Source of the DNA: Deltaproteobacteria bacterium RIFCSPHIGHO2_12_FULL_43_9
GTDB taxonomy: Bacteria; Bdellovibrionota; O2-12-FULL-43-9
NCBI GenBank assembly: GCA_001798265.1
Contig: MGRR01000094.1
Coordinates: 6,325 to 18,401 of the forward strand
Length of the DNA: 12,077 nt
Direction: 5' to 3'
The position numbers were made by a program, and so were the translations under genes. This document shows positions 6,185-11,911 of the stretch, piece after piece. The notes beneath the pieces are model-generated. The model saw only the letters and a list, made by a program, of their open reading frames with translations, was not told the DNA's origin and searched no databases. Each line of letters opens with the position of its first letter. Positions within the stretch are counted from its first letter, which is position 1.

Positions 6185-8431
6185 TTAATTAACCGAATAA
6201 ATAAACACGGTAGTGAGTTCTCTATTATCAAATCCTATTGCTACCCCCTCATTTGGAAAATAATAAATTCCATTTCTAGAAGGCTCCACTTCGCTCTTAT
6301 AGGCTCTGAAGCAATCCTTTGGATTTACTTTTGCAGATTTCAGTGCCTCACTCAGAGTTGTTTGAAATTCGGAATCCTTCATTCCCAAAGCTGCATTTAG
6401 TGTAACTCCGCATAGTTTTCCAATGCCCGCAATCTGCCAATCAGTCGCAACCCCAACTATAGTAAATGTATCTTTTTCAGTTGGATGAGGAACTACTGAT
6501 ACCTTTACATCAATATCTCCAAATAACAGTGAATGTACCTTAATTCCTTTCTTCCTTGCCCTATCACCATCAACAGCAACAACATCCAAGTTGTCATTTT
6601 TATTGTATTGGGCTCTTGAAACCATAGAATAGTCGTCTTTTTTGTAATGGACGGTAGCTTCGTACCTTCCAGAATCAATTTCGCTAATTGTCAGGCTCGA
6701 ACCCAATTCGAAACCGGCAAGTGAGCTAACTGGTTCTCCGTTGTCTTCAAGGGGTTTTTGAATTGCTGGTATTACTAATTTATTAAATTGATTACTCCAC
6801 AAGGCAACCAAGATTGAATCTAATTGTCCTGACTCCTGGGAGAAATCAAAAGAGATTAACTTACCCTTGTCATTCGCCTGGTCATATTGAACAACTGCAC
6901 TCTTAAATGTTTTTTGACTAGTATTTTTATGGAATCCACTCTTTTTGGCCAAGATAACATCGCCTTCACTTGTTGCAATGTTTTCTGTCAATAACTTTGT
7001 AAGTTCGCCAACAAATTTTTGCTGTTTTTCTTCACCATCTATTGCAGTCCCAACTGACAAATAGTTATGCTCCACAGGCTTTTTGAATGAAGGCCCAAAT
7101 GGATCCGAACTTTCAAACTCTTTTACTAAATAATGGTTCAGTATCTGATATATCTGCTCAACTGATAAAGGTACCAATGAACTTGTCGATTTTTTTAAGC
7201 CCTCAATAAATTTTTGAGGATCTTCTGATGACCACAAAGATCTTAGCTTGAACATAACCCTAGGTACGCTTAAGAATTCGAACCCATTTTCACTATTAAC
7301 AATTTCAATATAGTTAGAATTTACTCTGATGAGTTTTTGAAATCCACCAGCAATTTCTATCCCGGACAATATTTCACCACTATCGGGTTCAATATAAGTA
7401 CGCCCAAATTCTGATTTATTTATTCCTAAAGAAATTCCAGTAAAATCTTTGAGAAAGAAATCTTTAAATTGAGAAGTTAAAGAATTTACTTCTGGTTCAC
7501 CCTCTTTTATATTTTTATTTAATTTTTCATAAGTTCCACCCCAGGTATCTCCAAGTTTGATATTCTCAGGTGAGTCCAAATTTTCAGGGTCTACCAGAAG
7601 CGTTCCCTTCGTTAAATCAAATTCACTGCTAAGATTTCCATTATTTACGGCCCTTGAAAGGGACATAAAAAATAAAGTCTTCCTATCTTTGGCAAAGGCA
7701 ATAACAAAACCAGGCCAAATAAATACAATCTCTGCAGGTCTAACAAGTACCCTGCATGCAGGTGGTATTCCTGAGCCTGGATTTAAACAATTGAATGCAG
7801 AATCTTTTTCATTTAGGGCATTGTATAGTTTTGTAATAAAGGATTGACCAAGTTTGCCTTCTTCATTTTCGGTAAAAAACTGAGTATATTCTCTTTTAAA
7901 CTTTAGTTCTCCTATTTCCCCAGGAACCTTAAGAGCTCCCTGATAAGATGTTTGGAGTTGAATAAAAACAGGAACTCTAGGAGTACCCTTTCTCCACAAG
8001 ACAACAATGCCGGAGGGGTAAACATACATTGACCCATTTATATAGTTTCTAGTCCAAGAAGTTTTTTCCATCATCGCTTCTGCTTTTTCAAACGTTGTAG
8101 ATACATCCTCCTGAAATGCACCAGTCATAAGAATACCTGCTGCACCATTCACAAGAATTTCATCACCCTCTTTGTTTTTCATCTTTTCTTTGTAATAAAT
8201 GGGCTTAAGGCTGTTTTCTCTCGTAAATGAATCGTTATCCTTTGTATTTTGAAAAAGATCCCCCGAAATCTCAATTTTGTGTTCCATATCTGGTCGAATT
8301 TCGGAAGGGTTAACAGCAGGTGGTGTCTCTGTTCCATACTGCTTCGGTGCATCTGTACACCCAACTATGATTAGTAACGGAATTGAGAGTGTTAAAGTAA
8401 AGATTCGGTTTAAGAAAGTATTTGTTTTCAT
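6185..8431 (-). CDS. Large lipoprotein of unknown function with internal repeats
   Basis: A 748-residue protein that I do not recognise. The start is supported by GAGG six bases upstream. The signal peptide ends in the lipobox IVGC, with lipidated Cys25. A short linker follows, and the rest is a mixed alpha/beta chain with no other membrane segment. A motif recurs at about residues 135-160, 234-260 and 722-748: an aromatic-Pro turn (YPSG, WPGF, FPNE), a V-x-I/W strand, a charged turn and another hydrophobic strand. The latter two are preceded by a helix with an AL pair (FITKLYNAL, EFQTTLSEAL) and by cysteines (C215/C226 and C674/C707). This suggests an old domain duplication. No catalytic motif is visible. 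As first gene of the operon and translationally close to the metalloprotease, it may be a partner, inhibitor or substrate-presenting subunit, which is inference. Confidence 0.88.
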   Translation of the reverse strand: MKTNTFLNRIFTLTLSIPLLIIVGCTDAPKQYGTETPPAVNPSEIRPDMEHKIEISGDLFQNTKDNDSFTRENSLKPIYYKEKMKNKEGDEILVNGAAGILMTGAFQEDVSTTFEKAEAMMEKTSWTRNYINGSMYVYPSGIVVLWRKGTPRVPVFIQLQTSYQGALKVPGEIGELKFKREYTQFFTENEEGKLGQSFITKLYNALNEKDSAFNCLNPGSGIPPACRVLVRPAEIVFIWPGFVIAFAKDRKTLFFMSLSRAVNNGNLSSEFDLTKGTLLVDPENLDSPENIKLGDTWGGTYEKLNKNIKEGEPEVNSLTSQFKDFFLKDFTGISLGINKSEFGRTYIEPDSGEILSGIEIAGGFQKLIRVNSNYIEIVNSENGFEFLSVPRVMFKLRSLWSSEDPQKFIEGLKKSTSSLVPLSVEQIYQILNHYLVKEFESSDPFGPSFKKPVEHNYLSVGTAIDGEEKQQKFVGELTKLLTENIATSEGDVILAKKSGFHKNTSQKTFKSAVVQYDQANDKGKLISFDFSQESGQLDSILVALWSNQFNKLVIPAIQKPLEDNGEPVSSLAGFELGSSLTISEIDSGRYEATVHYKKDDYSMVSRAQYNKNDNLDVVAVDGDRARKKGIKVHSLLFGDIDVKVSVVPHPTEKDTFTIVGVATDWQIAGIGKLCGVTLNAALGMKDSEFQTTLSEALKSAKVNPKDCFRAYKSEVEPSRNGIYYFPNEGVAIGFDNRELTTVFIYSVN

Positions 8432-8491
8432 CCTTTACCTCTTGTTTGGAACCAAAATTTACTGTCCACCGCCGTGAACATAATTTCCTCG

Positions 8492-8521
8492 CTTATATAT
8501 GCCGAGGTATAAGGGTGTCAA
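8492..8521 (-). promoter_or_regulatory. Sigma70-type promoter of the lipoprotein-metalloprotease operon
   Basis: On the minus strand, TTGACA (8516-8521, perfect -35) lies 18 bases before TATAAG (8492-8497, five of six -10 matches); TATATA with a 16-base spacer is an alternative. The expected start leaves a leader of about 50 bases before the ATG at 8431. The -10 sits between CCTCG and CGAGG arms (8487-8491, 8503-8507), a possible operator. Confidence 0.65.
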
Positions 8522-8570
8522 ATAATTTTTATACGATCGATGCTGTGAACTGCTGTGCTTTTTTCATGTT

Positions 8571-8602
8571 GAGATCCTTCGGCTTCGCTCATGATGACGA
8601 TC
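8571..8602. repeat. Solitary GATCCTTCG...GATGACGA repeat
   Basis: A degenerate single copy of the GATCCTTCGCTTCGCT...GATGAC repeat that is tandemly arrayed at 11780-11877. It lies upstream of the operon promoter. An open frame through it on the plus strand is only repeat translation. Confidence 0.7.
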
Positions 8603-8900
8603 TACCTCAGCATTCTTTATTGCTTTGTGGGGCGCTGTTTTTTCTCTTTTTATTTCCCAGTCAGGCTCCTTTTAGGGAATCTGACTACCCAACAATAAGT
8701 TGAGCAATCATCGTACCAAAATGTGCTAATTAACTTTCCTAGTAATTTCGATGGGTTACGCTGGGCATGTCTGGTCTATCTTGGAGGTCCCCTTCGAATA
8801 GAGACAATTTTTGTCACTCTGGGTGACGTTTTGCGCAGTTTTAGCGCGGTCTTGCTCGGTCTTTCGGTCTTTCCCTAATTTGGTGCTTATGGGTTCTTTC
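8603..8900. other. Intergenic region downstream of cutA, no gene seen
   Basis: No credible coding sequence on either strand. There are two weak inverted repeats: AGTCAG/CTGACT (8659-8664, 8681-8686) and GTCAC-tctgg-GTGAC (8814-8828, approximate). Three imperfect CGGTCTT copies lie near 8847-8871. Neither hairpin is followed by a convincing T-run on the minus strand, so I cannot assign the cutA terminator. Confidence 0.5.
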
Positions 8901-9233
8901 TTATTTTTTCGTTACCCCATCTTCTATCCATGCGTAATAATCCTTGCTTACCTGATCAATGGAAATTGAAAAGATGGCTGGGGTTTCGTATGAGTGGTTT
9001 GCTTTAATTACTTTTTCAATTGCTTTGTATTTTGCTTTTAAGGTTTTTATTAAAAGAACAACCTCTTTTGACTCTGTAATTTTCTTTGATTTTGGTGGCC
9101 AGCGGTAGAGAGAAGTCATATTGGGGAGTATGTTTGTGCAGGCGCAGAGCCTCTTCTTTAGGAGGATTTTACTCAGTGATTTTGCCTGGAATAGACTTTC
9201 ACAAGTAGTATAGATAAGTATCGTTTTTTGCAT
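8901..9233 (-). CDS. cutA: CutA1 divalent-cation tolerance protein
   Basis: A 110-residue protein with the length and motif order of CutA1, a small trimeric, ferredoxin-like-fold cytosolic protein linked to copper and other divalent-cation tolerance. Seen here: the CACTNI segment (residues 30-35, usually ACVNI), SLYRW (41-45), EVVLLIKT (57-64), HSYETP (80-85, usually HPYEVP, with Ser for Pro) and YYAW (99-102). The start ATG has an AGG site nine bases upstream. It is monocistronic, divergent from the HicB-HicA pair across 110 bases. The molecular role of CutA is debated even in well-studied bacteria, and nothing here adds a metal-transport partner. Confidence 0.93.
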   Translation of the reverse strand: MQKTILIYTTCESLFQAKSLSKILLKKRLCACTNILPNMTSLYRWPPKSKKITESKEVVLLIKTLKAKYKAIEKVIKANHSYETPAIFSISIDQVSKDYYAWIEDGVTKK

Positions 9234-9257
9234 GCTTTTTGACCTTACCTAGTAAAT

Positions 9258-9273
9258 GTTACTTTATAGTAAC
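9258..9273. promoter_or_regulatory. Perfect 16-bp palindrome, candidate operator
   Basis: GTTACT-TTAT-AGTAAC has perfect six-base arms. It overlaps the proposed -35 box of the HicB-HicA promoter, and on the other strand it contains a TATAAA that could be a -10 for cutA. It lies in the only spacer between the divergent genes, so it is well placed to repress one or both. Confidence 0.45.
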
Positions 9274-9291
9274 TTGGGTTCCTTGTATACT
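9263..9291 (+). promoter_or_regulatory. Probable promoter of the toxin-antitoxin pair
   Basis: TTTATA (9263-9268, four of six -35 matches), a 17-base spacer and TATACT (9286-9291, five of six -10 matches) point toward the antitoxin start at 9344. The leader would be about 45 bases. Confidence 0.45.
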
Positions 9292-9343
9292 GACATAGTT
9301 TGAGGTATTTCCAAATAGGTTCTAAAATTTTGATGGGTTAATT

Positions 9344-9562
9344 ATGCAAGCAAAGAGGAGTGAAATTATATTTATAGTGGAAGAATCGCCCGAAGGTGGT
9401 TTTACAGCCCAAGCTCTAGGTGAAGATATATTTACTGAAGCCGACGATTTAGTTGCGCTTCAGGAAGCAATCAAAGATGCCGTAAAATGCCATTTCGGTG
9501 AAGAGAATTGCCCAAAAATAATTAGGCTCCATATAGTTAAAGAAGATGTTATTGCGGTATGA
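9344..9562 (+). CDS. hicB: HicB-like antitoxin, minimal form
   Basis: A 72-residue protein of the HicB/UPF0150 type. It has the partial RNase-H-like core EGGFTAQALGEDIFTEADD followed by an ALQEAIKDAVKCHF helix, matching the family pattern G-x-x-A-x-A...T-x-A-x-x-x-x-E-x-x-x-x-I-x-x-A. It should bind and neutralise the HicA toxin encoded next. It is shorter than classic HicB (about 110-140 residues) and has no C-terminal helix-turn-helix or ribbon-helix-helix domain, so it may not bind DNA itself. The gene order is antitoxin then toxin, opposite to classical hicAB but known for this short subfamily. Its TGA overlaps the toxin ATG (ATGA), giving translational coupling. The ribosome site is weak (GGG, nine bases upstream). 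Confidence 0.85.
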   Translation: MQAKRSEIIFIVEESPEGGFTAQALGEDIFTEADDLVALQEAIKDAVKCHFGEENCPKIIRLHIVKEDVIAV

Positions 9563-9801
9563 CGAGATTACCAAGGGATATATCCGGACAAGCATTAATC
9601 AAAGCATTGACTACATTTGGTTATTCTGTGACACGACAAACTGGAAGCCATATACGCCTCACAACTTCAAAACATGGAACACATAACCTCACCATTCCTA
9701 ATCACAAAAATATCAGAATCGGAACTCTCTCCAATATTTTAAAGGCATTAATAACGCATCATAGAATATCAAGGGAAGAGTTGATCAAAAAACTATTTTA
9801 A
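9559..9801 (+). CDS. hicA: HicA-type mRNA interferase toxin
   Basis: An 80-residue protein with the double-stranded-RNA-binding-like HicA fold pattern: an ALIKALTTFGYSVTRQ helix-strand, then TGSHIRL (catalytic His31), a short basic hairpin, the LTIPNH strand and the terminal helix that includes LSNILKAL. HicA toxins cleave mRNA and arrest growth until the antitoxin is restored. The catalytic Gly-Ser-His is intact, so it is probably active. The start codon overlaps the antitoxin stop by four bases. The stop overlaps that of the convergent dehydrogenase gene (shared TTAA at 9798-9801), leaving no room for a terminator between them. Confidence 0.92.
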   Translation: MTRLPRDISGQALIKALTTFGYSVTRQTGSHIRLTTSKHGTHNLTIPNHKNIRIGTLSNILKALITHHRISREELIKKLF

Positions 9802-10583
9802 CTTCTATAAAATTTTCTGGACAAAAAATAGTAGATCCATGGAAAATGCCTGTAGATAAAGACGAGTAGCTTCCCAAGCAATGTTATAACTGCCTCTCTT
9901 TTTCTCTTCTCAATCGCACATCTTATCTGTTTTGCTGCCTTATCAGCCTTCATCTGAAGCCAGGATGGGACTACCTCTTTTTTTTCTGGCTGGAAAACTC
10001 CTTTATTATCGACCCTATAAATCTCTGATTCTACAAAACCGGGGCAGATTGTGGTTACTGATATCCCATATCTGCCTAATCCCATATATATTGAACCACC
10101 TAAAGATTTAACCGCGGCCTTGCTCATTGAATAAGCAGATGAATTGGGGAGGTCCAGGTATGCGGCAACGCTGCTTATAATTGCCAGTTTTCCTTTGGAT
10201 TTTTTTAGCTCAGGAAGTGTAGCGTAGATTGTGTTTAAAACCCCAAATACATTTGTTTCAAATTGCCTCCTGTAATCTTCTACTTTTAACTGTATCAAGG
10301 CACCGGAGACACCAAACCCTGCATTGGCGATGACGGTGTCTATAGAACCGAATTTTTCAATCGCCTGTTTTACCGGCTCGATAAACCCCTCTTCATGCCT
10401 GACATCACATTGGAAGGTTAAGATCTCTGAATTGGAATTTATTTTTTTACACTCTTTCGCGATGTCGCTTAATCGATCAATCCTTCTGGCTGTAAGGATT
10501 AGATTTGCTCCATGCCTTGCGTACTCTTTGGCCAGCGCGGCACCGATACCGGAAGAAGCACCTGTAATAAATATTGTTGGCAT
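9798..10583 (-). CDS. Classical short-chain dehydrogenase/reductase with C-terminal hydrophobic tail
   Basis: A 261-residue NAD(P)-dependent oxidoreductase. The Rossmann dinucleotide motif TGASSGIG is at residues 7-14, and the two basic residues of TARR (31-34) favour NADPH. CDV is at 59-61 and NAG at 87-89. The catalytic tetrad is N111, S138, Y151 and K155 (YSMSK), and PG is at 181-182. Everything needed for catalysis is present. The C-terminus (about 236-257) is hydrophobic and aromatic (LLVFIYRHFPWIYYFL), followed by a basic end, suggesting membrane association, as in SDRs acting on lipids or fatty acyl groups. The substrate is unknown. The start has GAGG about six bases upstream, with palindromic repeats immediately behind it. 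It is convergent with hicA, with overlapping stops. Confidence 0.93.
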   Translation of the reverse strand: MPTIFITGASSGIGAALAKEYARHGANLILTARRIDRLSDIAKECKKINSNSEILTFQCDVRHEEGFIEPVKQAIEKFGSIDTVIANAGFGVSGALIQLKVEDYRRQFETNVFGVLNTIYATLPELKKSKGKLAIISSVAAYLDLPNSSAYSMSKAAVKSLGGSIYMGLGRYGISVTTICPGFVESEIYRVDNKGVFQPEKKEVVPSWLQMKADKAAKQIRCAIEKRKREAVITLLGKLLVFIYRHFPWIYYFLSRKFYRS

Positions 10584-10597
10584 AGAATCCTCTTTGT

Positions 10598-10778
10598 CGT
10601 CATCCCGAGCCGAAGGCGAGGGATCTCAACTTACATCATCCCGGGGGATTGCTTCGTCGCGCTAAGCGCTCCTCGCAATGACGACTAACGTCATCCCGAG
10701 CCGAAGGCGAGGGATCTCCTCGCAATGTCGGGGAGATCCCCGTTTTCACGGGGATGACGGTGGTCGCTCGCAATGACC
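10598..10778. repeat. Mixed palindromic-repeat cluster in the SDR leader
   Basis: Three repeat families are interleaved. A 30-bp GAGCCGAAGGCGAGG-containing unit occurs as two identical copies (10598-10627 and 10689-10718). Between them is a CATTGCGAG-type unit on the opposite strand (about 10644-10683). A CCCCGTTTTCACGGGG hairpin, as in the 50-bp element, is at about 10735-10757, and a short GCTCGCAATGACC end is at 10765-10778. Open frames here are repeat translation only. Confidence 0.88.
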
Positions 10779-10788
10779 ATATGTGTAT

Positions 10789-10817
10789 ATCATAATCTAT
10801 TTTTTGTCTTGTGATAA
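10789..10817 (-). promoter_or_regulatory. Possible promoter of the SDR gene
   Basis: On the minus strand, TTATCA (10812-10817), a 17-base spacer and TATGAT (10789-10794). If real, the whole repeat cluster lies in a 5' leader of about 200 bases. The region is AT-rich, so chance matches are possible. Confidence 0.35.
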
Positions 10818-10838
10818 AACAATTTTTCCATTTACAAT
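10809..10838 (+). promoter_or_regulatory. Possible promoter of the DUF378 gene
   Basis: TTGTGA (10809-10814), an 18-base spacer and TACAAT (10833-10838, five of six) lie about 35 bases before the likely transcript start of the DUF378 gene. The -35 overlaps that of the proposed divergent SDR promoter. Confidence 0.4.
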
Positions 10839-10879
10839 TAAAATCGGCATTCAATAAGAAACAACTTCTGAGGTTTTAT

Positions 10880-11101
10880 ATGAAAATTTTAAAACATGTT
10901 CCTTGGATTCTTTTGGTTATTGGTGGTTTAAACTGGGGGCTTGTGGGCCTATTCGATTTTAATCTAGTTACCTGGGTCCTTGGTGAAGGAACAACACTGA
11001 CAAAGCTTGTTTATATACTAATCGGTCTTTCAGCGATTCTTAGTATATTCTACTGTAAAAAGTGCAAGTGCCCTAGCTGCTCAACTACAACCACTCAATA
11101 A
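10880..11101 (+). CDS. DUF378 small membrane protein with cysteine-rich tail
   Basis: A 73-residue inner-membrane protein. The start is the ATG giving MKILKHVPWI, with GAGG six bases upstream; a longer in-frame start 23 codons earlier lacks a site and gives a non-conserved leader. The first membrane helix (about 8-25) contains the DUF378 signature GGLNWGLVGLF, then FDFNLVTWVLG. The second helix (about 43-58) follows TLTKLVYILIGL. DUF378 has no established function. After the second helix this protein has CKKCKCPSC (Cys 59, 62, 64, 67), which could bind a metal, and a Thr-rich end. It is convergent with a DoxX-like fragment, with a shared inverted-repeat terminator between them. Confidence 0.9.
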   Translation: MKILKHVPWILLVIGGLNWGLVGLFDFNLVTWVLGEGTTLTKLVYILIGLSAILSIFYCKKCKCPSCSTTTTQ

Positions 11102-11182
11102 ATAGTGACGTCAACTTGGTAACGGAGGAAATGTGATTATTTTTGTCGCATTTTTCCTCCGTCACCAAATGCACTATTTTTT
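11101..11182. terminator. Long inverted-repeat terminator, probably bidirectional
   Basis: A nested hairpin. Outer arms AATAGTG/CACTATT (11101-11107, 11172-11178) enclose a 15-base arm pair (11116-11130 with 11154-11168, one mismatch; core ACGGAGGAA), and a T-run follows at 11177-11182. It begins at the last base of the DUF378 stop codon. Confidence 0.75.
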
Positions 11183-11446
11183 ACCACCAATGGTATTACC
11201 CTGAAACAAGAATAGTAATGAAACTGAGAGAATAAGTGCCTGAAACTCCATTCCACCCATTGGATGGGTTGTGGATGGTGAAAAGCTCCACTGCCCCCAG
11301 TGGAACATAAGAATTGCGCCTATCATTACTACTGAGAAAAAGAAAGCTGCGGCAGCACCGGCTACCACTGATAAGGCAGCCAATCCAGCTGCTGACGCGG
11401 ATGCGGATAATACAGACGCGGATGATGCTGAGTAGTATATCCTTGA
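11174..11446 (-). pseudogene. Probable truncated DoxX-like membrane protein
   Basis: An open frame of 90 codons with no ATG; a TTG at 11383 is the only usual alternative start and has no good ribosome site. Residues read from about 11389 give AALSVVAGAAAAFFF-SVVMIGAILMFHW, then a Ser/Thr loop, GGMEFQALILSV, a hydrophobic helix and GKK. This matches the pattern of the last two membrane helices of DoxX-family proteins (R/AA-x-x-x-x-V-M-x-A-I-x-x-x-H, then GG-x-E-x-x-L-L). The N-terminal two helices are missing: a terminator hairpin and unrelated DNA lie upstream. The opposite strand has a plausible acidic C-terminal tail over the same bases (stop at 11433-11435), so the strand assignment is uncertain. 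I treat it as a remnant. Confidence 0.4.
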
Positions 11447-11455
11447 TCAAGTAAT

Positions 11456-11489
11456 AAAAGGGTCCGCAAGGATGCGGGCCCTTTTATTT
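11456..11489. terminator. Intrinsic terminator hairpin
   Basis: Arms of 13 bases (11456-11468 and 11473-11485, one T-G pair) around an AGGA loop, with A-rich left and T-rich right flanks, so it could act in both directions. It sits 20 bases after the plus-strand TAG at 11433-11435. A perfect palindrome, CTTGATCAAG, lies just before it at 11442-11451. Confidence 0.8.
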
Positions 11490-11670
11490 TCTACATATAT
11501 AAATTTGCCATCATCATTTTTTCAATGTGAAAAGGATTTTATCAAAGGTTAAATTTATTCAATCATCTAGGTAACTTCCGGAAAAATGTTCGTTACAGTA
11601 CGGTAAAAAAGACATCTTCATTTTATTAAATCCAGCTCAATATTCTTAGGCACTCTATTTGCTGTACCTT
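11490..11670. other. AT-rich intergenic stretch, no gene seen
   Basis: About 180 bases with no credible open frame or RNA gene on either strand. A promoter for the gene starting at 11912 probably lies here or in the repeats, but I find no convincing -35/-10 pair. Confidence 0.5.
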
Positions 11671-11768
11671 GTCATTGCGAGCAAGGCGAAGGAATCTCAA
11701 AGCGAGATTGCTTCGCTTCGCTCGCAATGACGAACGAGCTCGCAATGACGAACGAGCTCGCAATGACG
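11671..11768. repeat. CATTGCGAG-type repeat with 18-bp tandem expansion
   Basis: A palindromic unit GTCATTGCGAG...CTCGCAATGAC (11671-11732) runs into tandem copies of CTCGCAATGACGAACGAG: 11721-11738, 11739-11756 and a 12-base part at 11757-11768. The expanded unit is the outer arm of the palindrome. Confidence 0.88.
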
Positions 11769-11779
11769 TAAGAGATTGC

Positions 11780-11877
11780 TTCGCTTCGCTAAGGATGATG
11801 ACAATCGTGCCAGATCCTTCGCTTCGCTAAGGATGATGACAATCGTGCCAGATCCTTCGCTTCGCTCAGGATGACGA
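11780..11877. repeat. 38-bp tandem repeat
   Basis: Two identical 38-bp units (11780-11817, 11818-11855), each starting TTCGCTTCGCTAAGGATGAT and ending GTGCCAGATCC, plus a partial third copy from 11856. The related solitary copy is at 8571-8602. The array ends about 35 bases before a start codon. Confidence 0.9.
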
Positions 11878-11911
11878 AGATACTCGAAATAACGTAATTG
11901 GAGGACTTAAA

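Noticed and set aside
6172..6231. 20-residue N-terminal extension of the metalloprotease
   Set aside because: It overlaps the end of the upstream gene, lacks a ribosome site and puts the lipoprotein signal in the interior. The ATG at 6171 has a good site.
8422..8703. 93-codon plus-strand frame upstream of the operon
   Set aside because: It crosses the operon promoter and a dispersed repeat and shows no domain or ribosome site.
8814..8828. GTCAC/GTGAC hairpin as the cutA terminator
   Set aside because: The stem is only five pairs, and on the minus strand it is followed by A, not T.
8847..8871. Triple CGGTCTT motif as a regulatory array
   Set aside because: The copies are unevenly spaced and short, with no gene close enough to suggest a role.
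10324..10854. Open frames over the SDR 5' end and the repeat cluster
   Set aside because: They are composed of translated palindromic repeats and SDR antisense.
11196..11450. 84-codon minus-strand frame starting MIKDILLSII
   Set aside because: It is another frame of the DoxX-like fragment, rich in Arg/Ser/Cys, without domain or ribosome site.
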